From: an uncultured Dehalococcoidia bacterium
GTDB lineage: Bacteria > Chloroflexota > Dehalococcoidia > Bin125
DNA length: 64,000 bases
Assembly: GCA_958295515.1 (NCBI GenBank)
Contig: CATQGW010000002.1
Location: 62,001 to 126,000, forward strand
Direction: 5' to 3'
A model generated the notes under the pieces. The model was not told where the DNA came from. It worked only from the letters and a program-made list of their open reading frames with translations, and ran no database searches. The translations under genes and the position numbers were made by a program. Shown here one piece after another: positions 57,583 to 64,000 of the stretch (the first letter of the stretch is position 1; each line of letters begins with the position of its first letter).

Positions 57583-58190
57583 GACACGTGACGAGCGAGC
57601 AGCGGATCATCTCCTTCGACCTCGACGGCGTGCTGGCTGCGCCGCCGCTGGGCTGGAATCCCACGCTCGACCGCAACGTGTCCCTCCAGCCCGGCGCAGG
57701 CGGCGCGGCGCGGCGCGGGCAGCGCGGCGGACTGCTCGATTGGTCCCTGGCGCGCACCTGGTACAGCCTGCGCTATGCGGGACGCCCCGTGCGTCCCGGC
57801 GCGCTGGACGCGGTCCGCGCTGCCGCGCGACGGTACTCCGTGATCGTGCTCACCGGGCGCAGCGAGCGCGGGCGGCGGCAAACCCAAGCCTGGCTCGACG
57901 CGCAGGGCTTCGGCGAGCACTTGGGCGAGCTGGTGATGAACGACGGGGCGCGCAGCTCAGCTCGACATAAGGAGCACGCGCTCTCCCAGCGCAATGTCGC
58001 GCTGCACATCGACGACGACGCAGCCACCGCCGCGCTGCTGGCGCGCTGCGGCATCGCCGTGGCGCTGCTCGACTGGCCGCGCAACCGCGGCCTCGCGTTT
58101 CCCGACGGCGTCACGCGCTACGCCGACATGCGCGAACTGGCGGCGGTGATCGCTGCGCTGGAGAACGGAGCAGCCAATGCCGGCGGCTGA
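57573..58190 (+). CDS. HAD-like hydrolase
   Basis: A HAD-fold protein of about 205 residues: nucleophile motif SFDLDGVLA, motif II VLTGRSERGRRQTQ and the acidic motif IDDDAATAALL. The Ser/Thr-to-Gly-Arg form of motif II is like that of polynucleotide-kinase or phosphatase-type HADs. The ATG at 57573 overlaps the epimerase by ten bases; GTG 57588 is an alternative. A Gly/Arg-rich insert lies between motifs. It probably removes a phosphate in the same pathway. Confidence 0.75.
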   Translation: MGIGHVTSEQRIISFDLDGVLAAPPLGWNPTLDRNVSLQPGAGGAARRGQRGGLLDWSLARTWYSLRYAGRPVRPGALDAVRAAARRYSVIVLTGRSERGRRQTQAWLDAQGFGEHLGELVMNDGARSSARHKEHALSQRNVALHIDDDAATAALLARCGIAVALLDWPRNRGLAFPDGVTRYADMRELAAVIAALENGAANAGG

Positions 58191-58542
58191 GCACGTCTTC
58201 GAGATTCACGCCCCCGCCGAACGCATCTGGCGCGCGCTGCGCGAGGAGGCCGACCAGGGCGTCGACGCCGGACACGTAGTCGTGCTGGTCGACGAGCGCC
58301 CCCGGCGGCTGGCGCTCGATGTGGCGATGGGCTGGGGGATGACCGTCCACTACGCCTACGAAGTGCGCCGCGCCGGCGGCGGCTCGGAGGTGACCGTCGC
58401 AATCACTCCGCGCGGCCTGCGCTGGGCGCTGAGTAACATTTTCATGCTCGGCCGCGGCGTCTCCCCCTTCGCGCTGGCCGCCGCCCAGGGGCTGGCCAAC
58501 CTCAAGGACACGCTGGAGCGCGAGCAGGACGGCGCGGTTTGA
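58177..58542 (+). CDS. SRPBCC (START-like) small protein
   Basis: The 121-residue protein has the SRPBCC start HVFEIHAPAERIWRALRE, a central ALDVAMGWGMTVHYAYEVRR strand pair and the C-terminal long helix LAAAQGLANLKDTLERE. The fold binds hydrophobic ligands such as lipids or polyketides. It overlaps the HAD gene by 14 bases and has GGAG upstream. It closes the operon and supports a lipid-like product. Confidence 0.78.
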   Translation: MPAAEHVFEIHAPAERIWRALREEADQGVDAGHVVVLVDERPRRLALDVAMGWGMTVHYAYEVRRAGGGSEVTVAITPRGLRWALSNIFMLGRGVSPFALAAAQGLANLKDTLEREQDGAV

Positions 58543-58616
58543 TGCATAGTGACAAGCACTCGCATCAAAGACGCGCCGAATCTACGCTTTAGCCGGATAT
58601 CGGGGAGGGTTTGCTC

Positions 58617-59942
58617 GTGAACAAGACTCGAGTGCGGGCAGCAGCGCTTGGCGCGCTGGCGCTGCTCTTGATCGTCGCCGCAATCGGCTGGAGCGCGCCC
58701 GCCGCCGCCCAGCAGGCGCCGCTGCGCGGCACCATCTACGCCTGGACCGATGGAGAGCTGCGTCCCGTGCCGGATGCCGCCGTCTCCACCGGCCTCGCCC
58801 AGGTCCGCACCGACGCCGACGGACAGTTCCAGTTCGCCGCCGACGAGCGCAGCGGCCGCCTGTCGGCGATCAAGCCCGGCTTTGATGTCGTGCGCCGCGA
58901 TGTCTACGGCGACCAGGTCGCGATCGTGCTGCGTGAGCTGGTCGTGCGCGCCGTCTTCATTCCCTTCGCGCGCTCACACGAATCGCCGGTGCAGGACTGG
59001 ATCCGGGACCTCGTCCAGCGCGACCTGATCAACGCCGTGGTGATCGACATCAAAGAGGAAGCCGGGCGCGTCAACCACTTCGCCGCGACCGCGGCGACCG
59101 ACGCGATCAAGGCGACCATGCCGGACGACGGGATGGCCGAATTCCTCGCCGAGCTCGGCGAGATGGGCGTCTACCGGATCGGGCGGATCGTGACCTTCCT
59201 CGACAGTCACTACAGCGCCTGGCATCCGCAGCAGGCATTGCAGCACATCAACGGCTTCCGCTTCCGCGACGGCGCGGGGAACGGCTGGGCCAGCCCCTTC
59301 AGCCCCGCCGCCCGCCGCTACAACGTGGAAATCGGCGTGGCCGCCGCCCGGCACGTCGATGAGGTGCAGTACGACTACGTCCGCCTGCCCTACGAGAGCG
59401 GGCTGGCGGAGCGCGCCATCCACGCCGCCATGGGCCGCGAGGCCGCCATCAACACCTTCGCCGAAGAAGCCGCCGCAGCGCTGCACCTGGCCGGCGCGGC
59501 GCTCTCCTTCGATGTCTTCGGCATCATCTCCGTGTCCGACGACGACGAGGGCCTGGGACAGTCGCTGCGGTCGCTCTCGCAGCACCTCGACTACCTCTCG
59601 CCGATGCTCTACCCCAGCGGCTGGGCGGCCGGCTCCTTCGGCCTGCGCTACCCGGCCGCGCACCCCGGCCTGGTGATCCGCCACAGCATGGACGCCACGA
59701 TGGCCCGCATCGCCGCCGAGTCGGATGTCGAGGTGCGCCCCTGGCTCCAGGACTTCTCCGACTACGCCGGACGCGGCGTCTTCTACAGCGCGAGGCATGT
59801 CCAGGACCAGATCGTGGAGGCCGCCGAGCGCGGCGGCTACGGCTTCATGCTCTGGGACACCACGCTCGAATACCAGCTGGCCGCGCTGGAACTCGCCGAT
59901 GACCTGGTCTGGTCGCCGCGCTGGGCCGCCCACCTCAACTAG
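58617..59942 (+). CDS. Exported DUF4015-type putative glycoside hydrolase
   Basis: The 441-residue product has a signal peptide (ALGALALLLIVAAIGWSAPAAAQ), a carboxypeptidase-regulatory-like beta domain (about 35-100) and a TIM-barrel DUF4015 domain with NAVVIDIKEEAG, VDEVQYDYVRLPY and LDYLSPMLYPSGW, the likely acidic active-site positions. It would act on an extracellular polysaccharide. GTG 58617 has GGGGAGGG about eight bases upstream; TACGCT at about 58583 is a possible -10. Confidence 0.83.
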   Translation: MNKTRVRAAALGALALLLIVAAIGWSAPAAAQQAPLRGTIYAWTDGELRPVPDAAVSTGLAQVRTDADGQFQFAADERSGRLSAIKPGFDVVRRDVYGDQVAIVLRELVVRAVFIPFARSHESPVQDWIRDLVQRDLINAVVIDIKEEAGRVNHFAATAATDAIKATMPDDGMAEFLAELGEMGVYRIGRIVTFLDSHYSAWHPQQALQHINGFRFRDGAGNGWASPFSPAARRYNVEIGVAAARHVDEVQYDYVRLPYESGLAERAIHAAMGREAAINTFAEEAAAALHLAGAALSFDVFGIISVSDDDEGLGQSLRSLSQHLDYLSPMLYPSGWAAGSFGLRYPAAHPGLVIRHSMDATMARIAAESDVEVRPWLQDFSDYAGRGVFYSARHVQDQIVEAAERGGYGFMLWDTTLEYQLAALELADDLVWSPRWAAHLN

Positions 59943-60033
59943 AGACTCACGCACAGCCCAAGAACCGACCACACCGACCTCCATCGCCAGATCGGAAACA
60001 ACGAAACGCAGCGAAGCCGTCAACCGATACGCC

Positions 60034-60822
60034 CTAAAAGACGCTGCTGCCCCAGCCGGACTCCACGAGGAAGCTGTTCAACTGCATGTTGAACTGCACC
60101 GGGCGCTCGAAGTAGACCGAATGCCCGGTATCGGGCACTTCAAAGAATGCGGAGCCGGGCACATGCGCCTGTGCGGCGCGGAGCACCGCCGGCGGCACAA
60201 TCGGATCGTTGCCGCCCACCACCCAGAGCAGCGGCATCTTGAGCGCCGCGACCGCGCCGGGATCGGGCGCGAGCTCGGCCAGCACATCGGTCAGGTTGGC
60301 GGCGACCGGCGGGTTCAGCGCCATAATCTCGTCGAAGAGGAAGGCCAGCGCCGGATCGCGCTCGCGCAGGTTCGGGTGGTAGGCGAGCTTGGCCAGCCCC
60401 TCGTCGCGCAGCCGCGACCGCGCCGCGCCGGTGATCGGGGGAATCTTGTCCGTCGTCAGCCCCCCGACCGTGCCGCCCATCACCAGCGCCGAGACCCGCT
60501 CGGGATGTTGAAGCGCGGCGCCCAAACAGGTCCAGCCGCCCATCGACTGCGCCACCAGCGCCGCCTGCTCGATCTCCAGCTCGTCGAGCAGCGCAACGAG
60601 ATCATCGACAAACGCCGCCGCTCCGGAACCGTCCTCCTGCGCAACGCTGCGGCCCCAGCCGCGATGATCGAACGCGACGCACCGATAGGCCTCGGCGAAG
60701 ATCGGCACTTGCTGCCACCAGGAGAGATGATTGCCGCCCGCGCCGTGAGCGAAGACGATCGCCGGACCGGCGCCGGCAGTTTCGTAGTACAGATCGCAGC
60801 CTGGTCGGGAAAGAATCGCCAT
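60034..60822 (-). CDS. Alpha/beta hydrolase (Ser nucleophile)
   Basis: A 262-residue hydrolase with VFAHGAGGNHLSWW (oxyanion region), nucleophile serine in VAQSMGGW, acid near VVGGNDPIV and His in DTGHSVYFERP. The Ser nucleophile separates it from the two epoxide hydrolases at 24.3-26.2 kb; an esterase, lactonase or 3-oxoadipate enol-lactonase-like activity is likely. ATG 60822 has AAAGG upstream and gives the family N-terminus. Confidence 0.84.
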   Translation of the reverse strand: MAILSRPGCDLYYETAGAGPAIVFAHGAGGNHLSWWQQVPIFAEAYRCVAFDHRGWGRSVAQEDGSGAAAFVDDLVALLDELEIEQAALVAQSMGGWTCLGAALQHPERVSALVMGGTVGGLTTDKIPPITGAARSRLRDEGLAKLAYHPNLRERDPALAFLFDEIMALNPPVAANLTDVLAELAPDPGAVAALKMPLLWVVGGNDPIVPPAVLRAAQAHVPGSAFFEVPDTGHSVYFERPVQFNMQLNSFLVESGWGSSVF

Positions 60823-60935
60823 CCATGCGCCTTTCGTCGCGCGCTTGATTACGCGCAGATCGCCTTCTCTACAATCTAGCGCAACCCTGCCGCCGCCCGG
60901 CCAATGGGCTGCGCGGCGGCTCGCCGACGCCGCGA

Positions 60936-60941
60936 TACCCT
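60936..60941 (+). promoter_or_regulatory. -10 element, leaderless start of epimerase-like gene
   Basis: TACCCT, then six bases, then ATG 60948. Confidence 0.5.
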
Positions 60942-60947
60942 CACCGC

Positions 60948-61901
60948 ATGCGGATCGTGCTGACCGGCGCGGAGCAGTCTCCGGGCCGCCAAATCCTCGC
61001 CGAACTGCGACGCCAGGATGTCGAAGTGCGGGTGCTCGTCGAACCGGGCGTCGAGCCCGACGACGACCGCGCGGAGGCGCACGCGGTCGATCTGCAGGAC
61101 GCCGCCGCGCTGAGCGAAGCGCTGGACGGCGCAACCCACGTGGTCCACGCCTACGCGCTGACCGAGCCCGGGCGTTCGGCCGCCGACTACGACGCCGCCA
61201 ATATCGACAGTACGACCGCGCTGCTCGACGCCTGCAAGAAGGTCGCGGTGAGCGGCTTCATGCTGGTCTCGACGACCGAAATCTACGGCGGTGAGCTGCC
61301 GCCCTGGCCGGTGCCGGAGAGTTGGACGCCGCATCCCAGCGGCGCGCTGCTGCAGAGCCGCGCGACGGCGGAGCAGGCGGCGCGCACCTATCGGCGCAGC
61401 GTGCCGATCGCCCTGCTGCGCGCCGCGCCCTGCCTCGCCGCCGAGCACGGCCTGCTGCGGCGCGTCGTGGGACATTTCGTCTCGCACCCCCGCGCCGGAC
61501 TGGTCGCCGGCGGGCGCACGCCGATCTCGGTGATCGCAGCGGCTGACCTGGCGCGCGCAGTCTGGGCGCTGCTGCCGAGCTTCGATCAGGCCGCCGATCA
61601 GGTCTTTCACGCCGCCGGCGCGCACACCACTTGGCGCGAGTTGGCCGAGCAGGGCTGCCGTCTGCGCAGCGTCGAGCCGCGCTTCTGGACCGCACCCTGG
61701 CCGCTGGCGCGGGCGCTCGACGCCGCCTCGCTCTCGAACTGGGCGCTGCCCGCCCCGGAGGGCGTCGATGCCTACGTGGAGTTGATCGGCCGGCCGCATC
61801 TGATCGACGACAGCAAGGTGCGGATCAGGACGGGCTATTCGCCGGTGCTCAATCTGCGCGGCGCGCTGGCGCAGGCGCTCAATCCCGAAGTCGGGCGTTA
61901 G
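60948..61901 (+). CDS. Epimerase-family protein with altered active site
   Basis: The 317-residue extended SDR keeps an N-terminal LTGAEQSPGRQIL cofactor loop (unusual: standard is GxxGxxG), VVHAYALTEPG and LVSTTEIYGGE. Where active members have Tyr-x3-Lys, it reads LLQSRATAEQ, so Tyr is Leu and Lys is Arg when aligned to the epimerase at 56596-57582. It is probably not a classical oxidoreductase and may be a binding or regulatory protein. Leaderless start. Confidence 0.75.
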   Translation: MRIVLTGAEQSPGRQILAELRRQDVEVRVLVEPGVEPDDDRAEAHAVDLQDAAALSEALDGATHVVHAYALTEPGRSAADYDAANIDSTTALLDACKKVAVSGFMLVSTTEIYGGELPPWPVPESWTPHPSGALLQSRATAEQAARTYRRSVPIALLRAAPCLAAEHGLLRRVVGHFVSHPRAGLVAGGRTPISVIAAADLARAVWALLPSFDQAADQVFHAAGAHTTWRELAEQGCRLRSVEPRFWTAPWPLARALDAASLSNWALPAPEGVDAYVELIGRPHLIDDSKVRIRTGYSPVLNLRGALAQALNPEVGR

Positions 61902-63055
61902 CCGACCGAGCGCACCGCGTCCGCCACGGCGTAGGCCAGGCCTTCCTCGAAGATGCTCGGCACGATCCGATCCGGACTCGGGTCCTCGACAAAGTCCGCG
62001 ATGGCCTGCGCCGCCGCGACCTTGTGCGCGTCCTCGACATTCGGAATCGCGCCGTCCAGCAGGCCGCGGAAGAGGCCGGGAAAGCCCAGCGCATTGTTGA
62101 TCTGGTTGGGAAAATCGGAGCGCCCGGTGGCGATGATCGCCGCCCCGGCCTCCGCCGCCTCGTCGGGCATGATCTCCGGCGTCGGGTTGGCCATCGCGAA
62201 AACCATCGAGCCGTCGTTCATCGAGGCCACATCGGAGACCGTCACCAGCCCCGGGCCGGCCAGCCCGAGGAAGAGGTCCGCCCCGCGCATCACCTGTGAA
62301 GTCTGCGGGATGCTCCCGTCGGCATTGTTGTGGTGCTCGCTCCAGCCCGCCGCCTCGCGCTTCCAGGGGTTGAGGTCCTCGCGATCCACGGTCAGCAGAC
62401 CCTTGGAGTCGATCAGCGAGATGTCCTCGCAGCCCATGTCGCGCAGGATCTTTGAGCAGGCGATGCCGCTCGCGCCGGCGCCGAGCACGACGGTGCGGAT
62501 GTCCTTGAAATCGCGGTTGGTCAGCCGCAGCGCGTTGATCACGCCCGCCAGCGCAACCACCGCGGTGCCGTGCTGATCGTCGTGCATCACCGGGATCGAG
62601 AGCGACTCGTGCAGCCTCTGCTCGATCTCGAAACAGCGCGGCGCGGAGATGTCCTCAAGGTTGATCCCGCCCAGCGAGGGGGCGATCGCTTCCACCGCGG
62701 CGACGATCTCATCCACCCCGCGCACCGAGAGCGCGATCGGAATCGCGTCCACCCCCGCGAACTCGCGGAAGAGCACGCATTTGCCCTCCATCACCGGCAG
62801 CGCCGCCTGCGGGCCGATGTCGCCCAGCCCGAGCACCGCGCTGCCGTCGGTCACCACCGCCACCAGATTGCCCACCCCGGTCAGCTCGCGCGCCAGCGCC
62901 GGATCGCGCGCGATCTCGAGGCACGGCGCCGCCACCCCGGGCGTGTAGACGATGCTCAGATCGTCGTGATTTTCGACCGTGACTTTGGAGGCGTAATCCA
63001 CCTTGCCGCGCCACTGTCGATGGGCCTCGATCGCTTCCTGATCCACGCTGCTCAT
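61898..63055 (-). CDS. Malic enzyme, short form
   Basis: The 385-residue malate dehydrogenase (decarboxylating) has the catalytic Tyr in SIVYTPGVAAPC, the Lys region NLVAVVTDGSAVLGLGDIGP, metal-site MHDDQHGTAVV, and the cofactor motif VVLGAGASGIACSKIL. It lacks the phosphotransacetylase domain of MaeB. It makes pyruvate and NAD(P)H from malate, feeding the pyruvate dehydrogenase encoded in this window. AGGAGCGAG precedes the ATG. Confidence 0.9.
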   Translation of the reverse strand: MSSVDQEAIEAHRQWRGKVDYASKVTVENHDDLSIVYTPGVAAPCLEIARDPALARELTGVGNLVAVVTDGSAVLGLGDIGPQAALPVMEGKCVLFREFAGVDAIPIALSVRGVDEIVAAVEAIAPSLGGINLEDISAPRCFEIEQRLHESLSIPVMHDDQHGTAVVALAGVINALRLTNRDFKDIRTVVLGAGASGIACSKILRDMGCEDISLIDSKGLLTVDREDLNPWKREAAGWSEHHNNADGSIPQTSQVMRGADLFLGLAGPGLVTVSDVASMNDGSMVFAMANPTPEIMPDEAAEAGAAIIATGRSDFPNQINNALGFPGLFRGLLDGAIPNVEDAHKVAAAQAIADFVEDPSPDRIVPSIFEEGLAYAVADAVRSVG

Positions 63056-63162
63056 GATCTATCTCGCTCCTGGGAACGGCGGGGCTACCCGGTCGGTTTT
63101 CGCCGTGCGCTACAGACTACCCGCGAACGCCCGCTCAATCACCTTACGGCGTTACCCGCGCG

Positions 63163-63525
63163 TCAGAGCAGCGCGCCTTCGAGGATGCCGCGGTGCGCGC
63201 GCAGCACAATCTTGCCCTCTTCGCGCCGCTCCACAATCAGCGGTTTGCGGCAGTGCTCGCAGGGCGTCGTCTCCTTGCGGCGCAGCATGCCGGCCGGCGG
63301 CAGGCGGGCGATCGTCGGTTCTTTGCAGTACGGGCAGGTCACCGCCCAGCGCTTGCAGGCGCGGATGCGCAGCCGGTCTTCCGGCTTGTTCCCGCGCGAG
63401 ACGACGATGTCATGCTCGCAGCTCGTGCAGTGGGTGACCACGCGCCGAGTGCGCCCCTCAGCGGGCGGCACGCCGACCTCCAGCGGTTGTTCGCACTGCG
63501 GGCAGCGGATGCGCGAGGTCGGCAT
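63163..63525 (-). CDS. Multi-zinc-ribbon protein
   Basis: A 120-residue protein with CxxC pairs at CPQC, CTSC, CPYC and CEHC, enough for two zinc ribbons. The rest is basic. No family is named with confidence; such proteins often bind nucleic acid or protein partners. The ATG at 63525 lies six bases after TAGGAT, a leaderless start. Confidence 0.65.
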   Translation of the reverse strand: MPTSRIRCPQCEQPLEVGVPPAEGRTRRVVTHCTSCEHDIVVSRGNKPEDRLRIRACKRWAVTCPYCKEPTIARLPPAGMLRRKETTPCEHCRKPLIVERREEGKIVLRAHRGILEGALL

Positions 63526-63531
63526 ATCCCC

Positions 63532-63537
63532 ATCCTA
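63532..63537 (-). promoter_or_regulatory. -10 element, leaderless start of zinc-ribbon gene
   Basis: TAGGAT on the minus strand, then six bases, then ATG 63525. Confidence 0.5.
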
Positions 63538-63561
63538 CCGAGCGCAGCCTGGCTATGGCGG

Positions 63562-63567
63562 TACGAT
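63562..63567 (+). promoter_or_regulatory. -10 element, leaderless start of the last gene
   Basis: TACGAT, six bases, then ATG 63574. It is back to back with the promoter of the zinc-ribbon gene. Confidence 0.5.
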
Positions 63568-63573
63568 GCTGGC

Positions 63574-64000
63574 ATGAGCCGCTTGCCACCGGAAGCGCGC
63601 GGTACGCGCGAGTTCTCCAGCCCCGAGATTCGGGTGCGCAGCGAGCAGAACCCGCCCTTTCGGATCAATCAACGCCTGCGCCTGCCCAACGAGCGCCGCC
63701 GCCGCTTCTCCGCCGGCCGCGTCGCCCGCCTGCTGATCCCCTGGCTGGTGCTGGCCGGCGTCGGCGTCGGCGTCTATTTCGGCGTCTCCTATCTGCTGCG
63801 CAACGACGACGAGGCGGCAGCGCCCGTCGCGCAGACGGCCGCACAGACCGAGGCGGTTGAGCCGGCCGCCGAGCCGCAGACCGCAGCCGCCGCGCCACAG
63901 CAAGCGGCGCCCGAGCCGCAGGCCACGGCGCAGCAAACCGCGTCCGAAACGGCGACCGCCGCGCCGGCCGAACAGTCCTCGCCGCCCGCCGAAACCGCGA
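63574..64000 (+). CDS. Membrane protein with Ala/Pro/Gln-rich stalk, 3' end outside window
   Basis: The frame is open from ATG 63574 to the window edge (142 codons). A basic cytoplasmic part (RGTREFSS, NERRRRFSAGR) is followed by one helix (LLIPWLVLAGVGVGVYFGVSYLL) and a low-complexity Ala/Pro/Gln/Thr region. The design matches the N-terminus of the LysM-M23 protein at 23023-24261, so a cell-wall-binding domain may follow beyond the window. Confidence 0.7.
   Translation, partial: MSRLPPEARGTREFSSPEIRVRSEQNPPFRINQRLRLPNERRRRFSAGRVARLLIPWLVLAGVGVGVYFGVSYLLRNDDEAAAPVAQTAAQTEAVEPAAEPQTAAAAPQQAAPEPQATAQQTASETATAAPAEQSSPPAETA

Noticed and set aside
1-64000. tRNA, rRNA, transposase or prophage genes
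   Set aside because: None were recognised on reading both strands; short or unusual tRNAs could be missed without a covariance search.

Overview
The window looks like chromosomal DNA of an uncultivated high-GC bacterium, most likely a Chloroflexota member of the Dehalococcoidia/SAR202 type. This is inferred from gene content: coenzyme F420 genes (cofD, cofC), a long class II (B12-dependent) ribonucleotide reductase, paired DUF3105 proteins, many CoA-transferase, thiolase, DUF35 and SDR genes, and a UGSC-motif selenoprotein. I see no rRNA, tRNA, transposase, prophage or CRISPR array.

Layout. 1-4.2 kb: the 3' part of a large PKD-repeat surface protein, followed by a decayed relic of one more repeat block. 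4.2-9.2 kb: thiolase, DUF35, two paralogous SDRs and an AAA ATPase with a repeat-rich divergent promoter. 9.2-13.7 kb: an oxidoreductase/AlkA/nitroreductase operon, then a DUF3105-DUF3105-DUF3800 operon. 13.8-18.1 kb: a five-gene operon (thiolase, Cys-less DUF35, small ORF, two CaiB-type CoA-transferases). 18.1-21.7 kb: a membrane protein convergent with an M20 peptidase/FabI-like operon; between them is a tandemly duplicated module carrying three tiny genes. 21.9-27.8 kb: sirtuin with an upstream 16-codon mini-gene, a LysM-M23 peptidase, two epoxide hydrolases, a coiled-coil protein and a MetE-like protein. 28-33.7 kb: nrdJ with a structured leader, three RDD proteins and a PHP protein. 33.8-36.4 kb: cofD-cofC and small unknowns. 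36.4-44.3 kb: an operon headed by the UGSC selenoprotein, higBA, and a thioredoxin-fused paralogue of the UGSC partner. 44.8-54.2 kb: aceE, E2, lpd, folP, fmdB and a thioredoxin-TPR gene in one operon, divergent from lipB-lipA, which supplies lipoate for it. 54.3-64 kb: LysM protein, an AOS-family transferase/epimerase/HAD/SRPBCC operon, a DUF4015 protein, hydrolase, epimerase-like protein, malic enzyme, zinc-ribbon protein and a truncated membrane protein.

Four themes stand out. (1) The gene at 40771-41298 is interrupted by an in-frame TGA that is best read as selenocysteine in a U-G-S-C motif. (2) At 18.66-19.51 kb three tiny genes share a leader and a C-terminal motif, each flanked by relics of the same two neighbours. 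(3) At least ten genes carry a TANNNT hexamer six or seven bases before the start codon, implying widespread leaderless transcription. (4) A palindromic repeat (ATACCCGCG-GCAAG-CGCGGGTAT and relatives) sits beyond gene 3' ends at five places, once next to a 22-bp tandem array.

The metabolic picture is an aerobic heterotroph that handles acyl-CoAs, epoxides and carboxylic acids, feeds pyruvate through a homodimeric-E1 pyruvate dehydrogenase, and makes F420.
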